The notes below the pieces were generated by a model that worked only from the letters and a program-made list of their open reading frames with translations, was not told where the DNA came from and made no database searches. From Streptomyces cellulosae (GTDB taxonomy: Bacteria; Actinomycetota; Actinomycetes; Streptomycetales; Streptomycetaceae): a stretch of 64,000 bases of DNA. The number at the start of each line of letters is the position of its first letter. Position 1 is the stretch's first letter. Location of the stretch: contig NZ_JOEV01000002.1 of assembly GCF_000721105.1 (NCBI RefSeq), positions 124,001-188,000 on the forward strand, written 5' to 3'. Made by a program: the position numbers and the translations under genes. Positions 53,856-62,963 of this stretch are shown here, one piece after another.

Positions 53856-54725
53856 ATGTTCTTCACCGAAATACGCATGGCCGCCAACCCGCCCGGGGCG
53901 GCCCCCCTCGACCAGGACCAGATCTGGCAGGGGCTGGCGCAGAAGGCGCTCGACGCCGTGCCCTATGTGGAGGCGATCACCGAGTGCCGCATCATCGACC
54001 GCAAGAGCGAGAACCTCTTCGACCGTGAGGTCACGATCGGAGGGCACCGCTACGTCGAGAGGGTCTGGCTCGAGGCGCCCAGCCGGGTCGTGTTCGCCCG
54101 GCTCGAAGGACCGGTGCTCGGCACCATCACGAACGAGATCGTGAAAGACGGTGACGAACTCACACTCGCCTTCGAGTTCGCGCTCACGGTGCGGCCGGGG
54201 CACAAGATCCCGGTGACGGAACAGGAGCTGTCCTCCCAGATGGCCGCGGCCTACCGGACCGCCGCCGAAAGTACCCTTGCCGCGGTCCGCGCGTCTCTCG
54301 CTACCGGCGGTGCCCGCCCGGCCGGCAGCTCTCTCCCGGTGGCGGCCGAGCCGAGTCGTGACAAGGCCGTCGACGCCCCTCCATGGCTGGTCGAGTTCTA
54401 CAAGAAGGTCGACGCGCTGGACGCCGAGGGCGTCGTGGCAGGGTTCGCCCCCGACGGGTCGATGCGGTTCGGCTCCAACGATCCGATGACCGGCCAGGAA
54501 GCCCTTCGAGCCGGAGTGGGCTGGATCTTCTCCAACTACCGCCGCATGGCCCATGACTTCGTGAACGTCTGGGACTGCGGGGACACGGTCGTGCTCGAGG
54601 CTACCGTGAGCTACGAGTTCCTGGACGGCCGAGTGGTGCCCATCCCCGCACTGACCACCATCGAGCGACGTGGCGACGTGATCGTGGACCTCCGCGTCTT
54701 CACTGACCCCACGCCCCTCCAGTGA
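53856..54725 (+). CDS. SRPBCC (DUF1857/AtaL-like) and SnoaL-like NTF2 domain fusion protein
   Basis: 289 aa with two hydrophobic-pocket domains. Residues 1-150 resemble the DUF1857/AtaL-like SRPBCC group (LDQDQIWQGLAQKALDAVPY, YVERVWLEAPSRVVFARLEG, GTITNEIVKDGDELTLAFEF). After a Pro/Ala linker at ~155-172, residues ~175-285 form a SnoaL/NTF2-like domain (WLVEFYKKVDALDAEGVVAG, FAPDGSMRFGSNDPMTGQEA). Both folds bind small hydrophobic ligands. GGAGGA precedes the start. Possibly an isomerase, cyclase or carrier for pathway intermediates; no catalytic residues can be assigned. Confidence 0.72.
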   Translation: MFFTEIRMAANPPGAAPLDQDQIWQGLAQKALDAVPYVEAITECRIIDRKSENLFDREVTIGGHRYVERVWLEAPSRVVFARLEGPVLGTITNEIVKDGDELTLAFEFALTVRPGHKIPVTEQELSSQMAAAYRTAAESTLAAVRASLATGGARPAGSSLPVAAEPSRDKAVDAPPWLVEFYKKVDALDAEGVVAGFAPDGSMRFGSNDPMTGQEALRAGVGWIFSNYRRMAHDFVNVWDCGDTVVLEATVSYEFLDGRVVPIPALTTIERRGDVIVDLRVFTDPTPLQ

Positions 54726-54799
54726 CCGAAGCGACGTACTCCGCACACCGCGCCGACGACCTGACCGGCAGGCAGACCGACTCACCTCAAGGAGGACCA

Positions 54800-55654
54800 A
54801 TGAATCGCCTGGAGAACCAGGTGGCGTTCGTCACCGGTGTGGCACGGGGCCAGGGGCGCCGTATCGCCGTGCGGCTTGCCGAGGAAGGCGCTGACATCAT
54901 CGGCGTCGACCTCGGGTCCGGTGGCGGGTTCGATATCGACACGCCCCACTACGCCCTGAGCACGGACGCAGACCTGGCCCGTACCGCGGAACTGATCGAG
55001 GAGACGGGACGCAAGGCCGTCCTGCGTCACGCCGACGTGAGGGACTTCGACTCCTTGGCGTCCGCCGTGCAGGAGGGCGTCGAAACGTTCGGGCGGCTGG
55101 ACGTCGTCGTGGCGAACGCCGGCATCCTGTCCGTCTCGCCGGTCCTGGACCTGGAAGAGAGGGCCTGGCAGCAAAACCTCGACGTCAACCTCACCGGCGC
55201 CTGGCACACGGTGAAGGCGGCTGTACCGCATCTGCGTGCAGGCGGGCGCGGCGGCTCGATCGTGTTCATCACTTCCGCCGCGGCGATGCTCAGTGTTCCA
55301 GGCATCGGGCATTACGCCACAGCCAAGGCCGGGGTGAACGCCCTCGCCAAGTCCCTCGCGGCCGAGCTCGGCCCCGAATGGATCCGGGTCAACGCGGTGA
55401 GCCCCGGCAACGTCGACACACCGATGATCGACAACGAGTTCACGCGCAGACTCTTCCTCTCGCACTTGGAACACCCCGGCAAGAGCGACGCCCAGGAACC
55501 GGACTCGCCCTATGTGCGACTTCACGCGCTGCCGGTGCCGTGGGTGGAGGCCAAGGACATCAGTAACGCCGTGGTCTTCCTCGCCTCAGACGACGCACGG
55601 TTCGTCACCGGGACCGTCCTGCCGGTCGACGCCGGCTACCTCGTGAAGAAGTGA
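54800..55654 (+). CDS. mycofactocin-coupled SDR family oxidoreductase
   Basis: 284 aa from ATG 54800 (AAGGAGG upstream). The N-terminus VAFVTGVARGQGRRIAVRLA, then EEGADIIGVDL, is the hallmark of mycofactocin-dependent dehydrogenases. Further features are an insertion after strand 2, NAG near residue 103, YATAKAG near 165 and TGTVLPVDAGYLVKK at the end. Such enzymes keep their nicotinamide cofactor bound and pass electrons to mycofactocin. They oxidise alcohols in catabolic clusters of actinomycetes. The upstream frame from 54722 is open but not supported. Confidence 0.88.
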   Translation: MNRLENQVAFVTGVARGQGRRIAVRLAEEGADIIGVDLGSGGGFDIDTPHYALSTDADLARTAELIEETGRKAVLRHADVRDFDSLASAVQEGVETFGRLDVVVANAGILSVSPVLDLEERAWQQNLDVNLTGAWHTVKAAVPHLRAGGRGGSIVFITSAAAMLSVPGIGHYATAKAGVNALAKSLAAELGPEWIRVNAVSPGNVDTPMIDNEFTRRLFLSHLEHPGKSDAQEPDSPYVRLHALPVPWVEAKDISNAVVFLASDDARFVTGTVLPVDAGYLVKK

Positions 55655-55753
55655 TGGGGCGCCACTGCGTCGAAGCCTCTGTCGAGCGAGATCCGCCGAT
55701 CAATCCGTTCGAAGGCCCGAGTGGCATGCCACCGCAGGTGAAGGGAACGAACC

Positions 55754-56542
55754 ATGGAAGTGCACGAAGTCGCGCAGGCAGCGTCGGATTTGCTGGAGGC
55801 CTACGACACCGGTAAGCCCGTCCCCCCCCTGATCGAGGGGTGGCCGCAGGCAACGATCGAGGACGCGTACCGGATTCAGCAGCGGCAGGTGGCGGAGTGG
55901 ACCAACCGTGGCGAGACCATCCGCGGTCACAAGGTCGGCCTCGCCTCGGCGGCGATGCAGCGTCAGATGGGCGTGGACCAGCCGGACTTCGGCCATCTCA
56001 CCGCGACCATGTTCCACCTGGAACACGCGCCCATCCCGGCAACGTCCTTCATCCAGCCCAGGATTGAGCCCGAGATCGCGTTTGTGCTCGGACGCCCCCT
56101 GGAAGGGCCCGGCGTGACGGTGGCTGACGCCGTACGTGCCGTCGATTGCGTTCTGCCTGCCCTGGAGATCGTCGACTCGCGCATACAGGACTGGAAGATC
56201 TCGATCGTGGACACGATCGCCGACAACGCGTCATCCGGTGGTGTGATCCTCGGCAGCACACCGTCACGTCTGTCCGACGTGGATTTGCGGTTGGCGGGAT
56301 GCGTGCTGTACTCCAACGGCCAGGTCGCCGCGACCGGTGCGGGTGGCGCTGTGCTCGGCTCACCGCTGAACGCGCTGGTGTGGCTGGCCAACACCCTCGG
56401 CCCGCTCGGCGTCGCACTCGAACCGGGCCATGTGGTGCTGCCGGGCTCGATGACGCGGGCCATCCCGGTGACCGCCGGGGACACGATCGTCACCATGATC
56501 GGAGGTCTGGGTAGCGTCACCGCGACCCTGTCGACCGAGTGA
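55754..56542 (+). CDS. 2-keto-4-pentenoate hydratase family protein
   Basis: 262 aa, homologous to the product at 42540. It has HKVGLASAAMQRQMGVDQPD near residue 59, RIEPEIAFVLGRPL near 99 (metal Glu residues) and LEIVDSRIQDWKI near 138. ADNASSGGVILG lies near 156. Acts as a hydratase or decarboxylase on dienoate products of meta cleavage. Its presence in the LigB locus could supply the partner step for the meta operon. Confidence 0.9.
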   Translation: MEVHEVAQAASDLLEAYDTGKPVPPLIEGWPQATIEDAYRIQQRQVAEWTNRGETIRGHKVGLASAAMQRQMGVDQPDFGHLTATMFHLEHAPIPATSFIQPRIEPEIAFVLGRPLEGPGVTVADAVRAVDCVLPALEIVDSRIQDWKISIVDTIADNASSGGVILGSTPSRLSDVDLRLAGCVLYSNGQVAATGAGGAVLGSPLNALVWLANTLGPLGVALEPGHVVLPGSMTRAIPVTAGDTIVTMIGGLGSVTATLSTE

Positions 56543-56879
56543 TCGGATACATACGTCGTGACGACGCATGTACAGGCACGGCCTGGTGATGCTGCCGGGA
56601 TTCGGAGGGCTTGAGCTCACGACGCGGCACTACGACCCAAGTCCCGTGCTGAACTCCCACCGACGCATGCCGACCGGGAGCTCGGACGGTGGAGTACGAC
56701 GAGCCGGTTGACGAGTGTGCTCATCCCGGCGAGGGGCCATCCTGCGCCGGTCAGCGACTGGCCTCGGTGTTCGCCCTCCAGACTGGCCTGACCGACCGGG
56801 GCTCCGGCAGCCCCGGGAGCAGTGACCGCCTGCCGTCCGCTCGTCAGCGACACCACGTAAGGAATCGGGAAAACAGGCC
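56543..56879. other. 337-bp intergenic region with a 25-bp dyad
   Basis: Between the hydratase and the last SDR gene on the same strand. It contains the imperfect palindrome at 56548-56572; otherwise I see no gene. The gap suggests the SDR gene has its own promoter. Confidence 0.45.
56548..56572. repeat. 25-bp dyad, 12-bp arms with one mismatch
   Basis: Left arm TACATACGTCGT and right arm ACGACGCATGTA around a central G, starting 6 nt after the hydratase stop codon. It could be a terminator stem or an operator for the downstream SDR; moderate GC content favours an operator. Confidence 0.45.
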
Positions 56880-57620
56880 ATGCACAGCAACCGAGTTGTC
56901 GTCATCACCGGCGCGGCCGGTGGTGTCGGAGCCGCTCTCACGCATCGCTTCCTCAGCAACGGCGACACCGTCATCGCCACCGACGTCAACGCAACGGCCC
57001 TGGAGGAACTGGGTGACGGGGCCGCCCTGGACGCCAAGCTCATCGCCGCTGCGGCCGATATCTCCACGGAGGCCGACTGCGCCCGTCTCACAGACGTCGC
57101 CCGTGAACAGGCCGGCAGAGTCGACGTCCTGGTCAATTGTGCCGGCTGGTTACCGGCGATCCCCTTCGAGCAGCTCGCCCCGGAGAAGTGGCGGCGCGTC
57201 ATTGACATCAACCTAACCGGTTCCTACCTCACCAGCCGCGCCTTTCTTCCCCTGATGAAGGAGCGGGGCTGGGGCCGCATCATCAACTTCGGATCAGGCT
57301 CCGTCTTCGACGGCACCCCGTCCCATGCGCACTACGTGGCGGCGAAGGCCGGCGTCGTCGGGTTCTCACGCTCCCTCGCCCGGGAAGTCGGCGACTACGG
57401 CATCACGGTCAACGTGATCGCTCCGGGGCTCACCGTCACGGAACCAGTGCGCAGGAACTTCCCGGCCGCCGTGCTCGCAGCACAGCGCAGCAGCCGGGCA
57501 CTCAAGCGAGATGAGGAACCCGAGGACCTTGTCGGCCCCGTGTTCTTCCTCGCTTCCCCCGACGCGGGCTTCATTACCGGCCAGACGATCAACGTCGACG
57601 GCGGCAAGTTCATGACGTGA
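56880..57620 (+). CDS. SDR family oxidoreductase with a TTA codon
   Basis: 246 aa. ITGAAGGVGAAL near residue 12, NCAG near 86, catalytic Ser in NFGSGS, YVAAKAG near 151 and TGQTINVDGGKF at the end. The codon at 57150-57152 is TTA (leucine in GWLPA), which in Streptomyces needs the developmentally regulated bldA tRNA. It ends convergently with the DUF1028 gene. Substrate unknown; probably an acyl- or hydroxy-acid dehydrogenase. Confidence 0.89.
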   Translation: MHSNRVVVITGAAGGVGAALTHRFLSNGDTVIATDVNATALEELGDGAALDAKLIAAAADISTEADCARLTDVAREQAGRVDVLVNCAGWLPAIPFEQLAPEKWRRVIDINLTGSYLTSRAFLPLMKERGWGRIINFGSGSVFDGTPSHAHYVAAKAGVVGFSRSLAREVGDYGITVNVIAPGLTVTEPVRRNFPAAVLAAQRSSRALKRDEEPEDLVGPVFFLASPDAGFITGQTINVDGGKFMT

Positions 57621-57664
57621 CCAGCCACCAGGGGGCGAGGGGGGGCGCGAGGCCGGCTGGCCGG

Positions 57665-57709
57665 GTGCCTCAGTGCGGGCGTCGGTGTTTGCGCCCGCAC
57701 TGAGGGGCA
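57665..57709. terminator. bidirectional hairpin terminator
   Basis: CTCAGTGCGGGCG pairs exactly with CGCCCGCACTGAG across a 10-nt loop, extended by GTGCC/GGCAC with a two-base bulge. It lies between the convergent SDR and DUF1028 genes. Confidence 0.75.
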
Positions 57710-57713
57710 CCGT

Positions 57714-58526
57714 TCAGGCCGAGGTCGGCCCGTCGGTGTGGGCCTTGCCTTTGCCTGCGTTGGTGGTCGGGGCGGCGGCGATCGCCTTGACTCGTTCTTC
57801 GATGACTTCCGGGGTCCACAGGCCGCTGGGCGGCGGGATCATGGGGGAACCGTGGCGCTCGAGGGCGTACCAGCTGTCGAGGGTCCAGGCCCACTTTTCG
57901 GGGTCGACACCGAAGCCGGCGTAGTTGGCGATGAGCGGCTGGTACCAGTCGTACTGGTGACGCAGTTCTCCGATCGGCTCGGGGTGGACGTCGACTCGCA
58001 AGTTGAGGACCGGCTGGATGTGGTCGTACACCTGAATCGACGAGGACATCTGGCCGTCCGGCTGACCGCCCGCGTCGCGACCTGCCTCCAGCGCACGCAT
58101 CAGACGCTCGGCGAGGTCCTCGCCCTCGCTCGCCATGAAGGCTTCCGACATCGCGCTCACGACGTCGGGACCGGTCAGCGTGTTACCGGTGGCGATGTGG
58201 TCCTTGCCGACGACCTCACCGGCCCACGGTGACGGCTCGTTGCCCGTGTGGACCGCTGTCTGGCCGAGCATGTTGATGATCGCGATCTGGCGGTACTCGT
58301 AGTACTTGTGCTTGCTCATCTCGTGCAGCACCTGGTCGGGGTCGTGGTCCTGCTCCATCATCCGCTGGGCCATCCGCAGCTGGCGGTAGTCCCCAGTCAT
58401 CTGGTTGGTGAGGACGCCGTGTCCGTGGACGACGCGGGTGCACCGCTCGCCGACGGCTGGCGTGCTCGTCGCCTGGGCGAAGCCTGCTTCGCCCGACTCG
58501 GTGACGGCAAGGATCGTGAAGGTCAT
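57714..58526 (-). CDS. DUF1028 (Ntn-hydrolase-like) protein
   Basis: 270 aa beginning MTFTILAVTESGEAGFAQAT, the start of DUF1028 proteins, with HGVLTNQMTGDYRQLRMAQR near residue 35. AIINMLGQTAVHTGNEPSPW and GKDHIATGNTLTGPDVVSAM lie near 82-125. The family has an Ntn-hydrolase fold and often sits next to amidohydrolases or catabolic genes; activity is unproven. AGGA precedes ATG 58526. An AACATAA-type palindrome lies 130 bp upstream. Confidence 0.85.
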   Translation of the reverse strand: MTFTILAVTESGEAGFAQATSTPAVGERCTRVVHGHGVLTNQMTGDYRQLRMAQRMMEQDHDPDQVLHEMSKHKYYEYRQIAIINMLGQTAVHTGNEPSPWAGEVVGKDHIATGNTLTGPDVVSAMSEAFMASEGEDLAERLMRALEAGRDAGGQPDGQMSSSIQVYDHIQPVLNLRVDVHPEPIGELRHQYDWYQPLIANYAGFGVDPEKWAWTLDSWYALERHGSPMIPPPSGLWTPEVIEERVKAIAAAPTTNAGKGKAHTDGPTSA

Positions 58527-58655
58527 GCGCTTGTCCTATCCGTGTTCTTGGCGGTGGGACCTTGAGGCGGAGTGGGGGCCGGCCTGCAGGGGAGTAACTG
58601 CTGGGCCTGAGTAACTCATTGGATAAGCTGCGGAGTTGAACCTAACATAGAGAAT

Positions 58656-58670
58656 TTATGTTGAACATAA
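58656..58670. promoter_or_regulatory. TTATGTT-G-AACATAA palindrome, candidate operator
   Basis: Perfect 15-bp palindrome in an AT-rich patch, with a further AACATA half-site 10 bp to the left. It lies 130 bp upstream of the DUF1028 gene. Related half-sites are at 15227-15258 and 62964-62983. Confidence 0.5.
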
Positions 58671-58720
58671 GCGTTCACCGTAGGGTCGCCGCTTTGCTTA
58701 GATAGGTGACGCCCCAGTAC

Positions 58721-59671
58721 CTATGTGCCGGTCAGCGCCTCGACGACCGGGGCGAAGCCGTCCACGTCCTCAGGCCCGACGATCACGTAGGAGATGCCCC
58801 ACCGCTCACGGCGGGCCAATAGGTCCTCGATCAGCTTGCTCGGCGGTCCGATCAAGGTGAACGGACTCTCGGAGAAGAACGACTCCGGCAGATGCGCTAC
58901 GTGCGGAAGTGACTGCCGGGCGTTGTTCGTCGCCGTCGTGACGTCGTCGTGGATCGAGACTATGAAGGCACGATTGTTCAGCTCGATCGTGTCCAGCCGG
59001 TCGCCGGCCACGGACCGGACCCGCTCGACCTTGGCGTCGACGGCCTCGGCGCTCATCGAGTCGAGTACCTCAGCACCCACATGCCCCTGCGTCAGTGTCG
59101 GGTTGATGCCCACGATGTCGGCCTCGCGCGCGGCGATCCCCAGCATGCGTGGGCCGCCGGCACCGATGAGGATGGGCGGGTGCGGCTTCTGGAGCGGCTT
59201 GGGCAGTCCGTTGAGGTCCGTGACGCGGTAGTGAGCCCCAGCCTGTGAGAAGGGCTCATCCGCGAAGTGCTGCTTGATGATCGCGATGCTCTCGACGAAG
59301 CGGTCGACCCGGATGCCGGCGCGCTCGTACGGAATGCCTGACACGTCGTAGTCGTACTTCTCCCACCCGGCGCCGATGCCGATCTCCACCCGGCCGTCGG
59401 TGAGCAGGTCGAGGGTGGCCAACTCCTTGGCGAGGACGACCGGGTGCTTGAAGTCGTTGTCCCACACCAGTGCGCCGACTCGGAGGGTGGTGGTGACCGA
59501 GGCCGCGACCGCCAGGGCCGGCAGTGGTGCGAGTTGGTCGTCGAAGTGGTCGGGCATGGAGAGTACCGAGAATCCGGTGCCCTCGACCTTGTGAGCCAGG
59601 TCGACCCAGGCCGCCCGGTCGGGAGACGTGGCGGCCTGGACGCCGAAACGGAAGGGACGGTGCACGGTCAT
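58721..59671 (-). CDS. LLM class F420-dependent oxidoreductase (TIGR03621-like)
   Basis: 316 aa from ATG 59671 with AGGTGG upstream. FRFGVQAATSPDRAAWVDLA at the N-terminus, FSVLSMPDHFDDQLAPLPAL near residue 36, DGRVEIGIGAGWEKYDYDV near 95 and HPPILIGAGGPRMLGIA near 165. This pattern fits the actinobacterial F420-dependent LLM group. It follows the frameshifted aldehyde dehydrogenase gene on the same strand after 269 nt. Substrate unknown. Confidence 0.88.
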   Translation of the reverse strand: MTVHRPFRFGVQAATSPDRAAWVDLAHKVEGTGFSVLSMPDHFDDQLAPLPALAVAASVTTTLRVGALVWDNDFKHPVVLAKELATLDLLTDGRVEIGIGAGWEKYDYDVSGIPYERAGIRVDRFVESIAIIKQHFADEPFSQAGAHYRVTDLNGLPKPLQKPHPPILIGAGGPRMLGIAAREADIVGINPTLTQGHVGAEVLDSMSAEAVDAKVERVRSVAGDRLDTIELNNRAFIVSIHDDVTTATNNARQSLPHVAHLPESFFSESPFTLIGPPSKLIEDLLARRERWGISYVIVGPEDVDGFAPVVEALTGT

Positions 59672-59940
59672 GGGACCACCTGTCTGTTGAACAGTTGGGA
59701 AGTGGGGGAGCGAGACAGGGCTTGGCGCTGTGCGCCACCGGCGCAGCAGCCGACCCAAGGCGGGCTCAAGAGCGAGCAGGGTCTCGAGCGGCCGGCCGTG
59801 GGGTACGGCGCACAGGTGTGGCTTGCACGCCGCCCGCTTCGGCGGCTCGGTCTCAGAGAGGTGGCCCCGCCCACGGCAGCGACGTGTCGAGGCCTGCTGT
59901 GCCTGCTGGCGGATCCGCGTGCCAGGTCTTGGGCCACCAT

Positions 59941-61309
59941 CTACGTGCTGGTGTGGATCAGCTTCTTGTTGACGAACTCGTCGACGCCGAGCGGGCCGAG
60001 CTCACGCCCGATGCCCGAGCGTTTGGTTCCGCCAAAGGGGAGTTCGGGGCCGCCACCCTCGGGCCGGTTGATCCAGACCATGCCGACATCGAGGCGGTTT
60101 CCGACTTCGAGTGCGCGATCCTCGTCGCGGCTGAAGACCGCGCCACCGAGACCGAAGGCCGAACTGTTGGCCAGTGCGACGGCCTCGTCGGCGTCGGCCA
60201 CCTTGTAGACGACGGCAGCCGGGCCGAAGAGCTCCTCGTGGAACGCGCGCATCTGTGGGGTGACGCCGGTCAGGACGGTCGGTTCGACGAACGCGCCGGG
60301 GCCCTCGATGCGGCGTCCGCCTGTGAGAACGGTCGCGCCCTTGTCGACGGCGTCCTGGATCTGCTCCATGGGCTGCCGCGGCCTCCGAGGACAGAGGGCC
60401 GAACGTCGTCCCGGGATCGAAGGGGTCGCCGGTGCGCTGCACAGCCATCGCCTTGGTGAACTCGGCCGTGAAGTCGTCGTAGAACTCGGAGGTGACGATC
60501 ATGCGCTTGCCGGCGTTGCAGGACTGCCCGGCGTTCTCCATCCTGGCCGCCACGGCGGCCGCCGCTACGCCGGGCACGTCGTCGGTGTCCAGGACGATGA
60601 AGGGGTCCGATCCGCCGAGTTCGAGGACTACCTTCTTGAGGTGCTGGCCCGCGACAGCCGCCACCGCACCTCCGGCCCGCTCGCTGCCGGTGACCGAGAC
60701 ACCTGCGATGCGCGGGTCGGCGATCATCGTGGCGACCTGGTCGTTGGAGGCGAAGACGTTGACGTAGGCGTCGGCGGGCAGGCCGGCGTCGCTGAAGATC
60801 TGCTCTTGCGCAAGAGCCGACTCCGGGCACTGGGGTGCGTGCTTGAGCACGATGGTGTTGCCAAGCAGCAGGTTGGGCGCGGCGAAGCGCGCGACCTGGT
60901 AGTAGGGGAAGTTCCAGGGCATGATCCCGAGCAGGGCGCCGATCGGGGCGCGCCGGATCCAGGCACTGCCGTCCGTGCGTGACGCGATGGGCTGGTCGCG
61001 GAGCAGGGCGTCGGCGTTGTCGGCGTAGTAGCGGAAGATCGCCACGGTGATCTCCAACTCACCCTGTGCCTCAGCGGTGGTCTTGCCCATCTCCCGAGTG
61101 ACGATGCGACACAGTGCCTCGGCGCGCGATTCGTAGAGGTCGGCCACCGCCGAGAGGGCTTTGGAGCGCTCGGCTGCGGGCACCTCGCGCCACGCGCGGT
61201 AGGCCGCGTCGGCACGCTCGAGGATCGAGGAGACCTCGGCATCGGTGGCGTCGGGGAACTCCGACTCCACCTCGCCGGTGGCGGGGTTGGTGACCTTGTA
61301 GGTGCTCAC
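59941..61309 (-). pseudogene. NAD-dependent aldehyde (succinate-semialdehyde type) dehydrogenase, frameshifted
   Basis: From GTG 61309 the protein matches semialdehyde dehydrogenases: MPWNFPYYQVARFAAPNLLL, KVVLELGGSDPFIVL with the catalytic Glu, and the catalytic Cys in NAGQSCNAGKR. It runs until GPLSSEAAA near 60385. The rest ([20 protein letters not shown] onward to NKKLIHTST) continues in another frame to the stop at 59941. A one-base change near 60370-60385 separates them. It is either a recent inactivating mutation or a sequencing error. Upstream is a PuuB-like oxidase, so the intended role could be oxidation of an aminoaldehyde or semialdehyde. Confidence 0.85.
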
Positions 61310-61376
61310 GTGGGGAGCTCCGTTTCGGGTGGTGGAGTGATGGACGGGCACCGCCGCGGTGCTGCGGGCCAGGCCG

Positions 61377-62759
61377 CTAGGAGTCGAAGCCGACTCCGAA
61401 ACGGTCGAGGGTACGCAGCCACAGGTTGCGGCGGCCTTCGTTGTCGTCGGCGCGGTTGAGTGAGAGCCGCGTGGCCTGGATCGCGGCCCAGGCGATGGGC
61501 TCGGGCGGGAACGGCACCGGCCTGGTGGTGGTGAGCCGCAGGCTGGTGCGCTCGGTGGGCGTGCCCGCGAGCAGGTCGAGCATCACGTTGGCGCCGAAGC
61601 GGGTCGCGCCGACGCCGAGGCCGGTATAACCCAGTGCGTAGGCCACTTGCCCCGAATAAGCCGTGCCGTAGAAGGCGCAGAAGCGGCTGCACGTGTCGAT
61701 CGCACCGCCCCAGCGGTGGCTGAACGAGAGGCCCTCGAGTTGGGGAAAGGTGGTGAAGAAGTGCTCGGCGAGCTTGGTGAAGGTCTCGGGGCGCTGGTCG
61801 TGGTGGCGCCGCACCCGGCCGCCGAAGTTGTAGATGGCGTCGTAGCCGCCCCACAGGATCCGGTTGTCGGCGGTGAGGCGGTAGTAGTGGAACTGGTTGG
61901 CGAGGTCCGACATGCCCTGGCGGTTGCGCCAGCCGACGGCGGCCATCTGCTCAGCGGAGAGCGGCTCGGTCATCAGCGCGTAGTCGTACACCGGGATGGT
62001 CGCAAGCGCATTGCGCTTGAGCAGGGACGGGAAGGCGTTGGTGCCCAGGGCGACATGGCGGGTGTGGATCTCGCCCCCAGGGGTGTCGACCACCATGTGC
62101 TGCCCGCGACGGCGCAGGCCGGTGACCGGGGTGTCCTCGACGATGCGTACACCGAGCCGCTCGGCCGCATCGGCCAGACCCCAGGCCAGCCCGGCAGGGT
62201 CGACCAGCGCCTTGCCCTCGTCCTGGACGATCCCCCCGAGGTATGTGGGGGAGTCGACCTCAGCCCGGATCTGGTCACGGTCCAGGACCCCCGGCAGGCT
62301 GGAGGCTTTGAGCATCTCGACCTGATACGGCCGGGTGGCCACGCCGATCGTGGATGACCTGTGGAAGTCGCAGTCGATGCCGTATTCGGTGACGGTTTTC
62401 TCGAGTTCGGCGAGGTTCTCCAGGCCCAGGCGGTGCAGGGTGTCGTACTCATTGGGGAACTTCTCCCGGCCGTTGATCTTGCCGTGGGTCAGGCTGGCAT
62501 CGCAGAAGCCGCCGTTGCGGCCACTGGCCGCCCAGCCGATCCGGGCGCCCTCGACCAGCAGGACGTCGCGGGCGGGGTCGCGTTCCTTGGCCATCAGTGC
62601 CGTCCACAGTCCGCTGAAGCCGCCGCCGACGACGGCCAGTTCGGTTGCGGTCGAAGCCCCAAGTGGCGGACGCGGCGCAGGGCGGCGGGGGCTGTCGAGC
62701 CAGTACGGCCTGGTCTCGGCATCACGCCAGGACGCGGCTGTTCTGGAGCCTACGGTCAT
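61377..62759 (-). CDS. FAD-dependent oxidoreductase (PuuB/DAO-like)
   Basis: 460 aa. N-terminal Rossmann motif LAVVGGGFSGLWTAL near residue 41 and the GWAASGRNGGFC stretch near 74, characteristic of gamma-glutamylputrescine oxidase-type DAO enzymes. ALGYTGLGVGATRFGANVML is the C-terminal FAD contact near 362. It should oxidise a primary or secondary amine, giving an aldehyde for the dehydrogenase encoded 67 nt downstream. A CGTAAC...GTTACG dyad lies about 205 bp upstream. Confidence 0.88.
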   Translation of the reverse strand: MTVGSRTAASWRDAETRPYWLDSPRRPAPRPPLGASTATELAVVGGGFSGLWTALMAKERDPARDVLLVEGARIGWAASGRNGGFCDASLTHGKINGREKFPNEYDTLHRLGLENLAELEKTVTEYGIDCDFHRSSTIGVATRPYQVEMLKASSLPGVLDRDQIRAEVDSPTYLGGIVQDEGKALVDPAGLAWGLADAAERLGVRIVEDTPVTGLRRRGQHMVVDTPGGEIHTRHVALGTNAFPSLLKRNALATIPVYDYALMTEPLSAEQMAAVGWRNRQGMSDLANQFHYYRLTADNRILWGGYDAIYNFGGRVRRHHDQRPETFTKLAEHFFTTFPQLEGLSFSHRWGGAIDTCSRFCAFYGTAYSGQVAYALGYTGLGVGATRFGANVMLDLLAGTPTERTSLRLTTTRPVPFPPEPIAWAAIQATRLSLNRADDNEGRRNLWLRTLDRFGVGFDS

Positions 62760-62963
62760 CGGGTTTCTCTCTCTGGCGAGTGAACGTGGAGGGCCCGGGT
62801 CCCTGCCGGCCAGCCCAGGTCGAAGAGGTCGGGACTCGAGCGCGCGATCTGGGCGAAGAGCCGCAGATGCCTGGACGCAGCCGACGAACGAACCTGCCGA
62901 CCTGTTCGTGGATCATCAGCTCGCTCGAGATGCACCGAGATCAGGGATGGATGACATGTAGAG

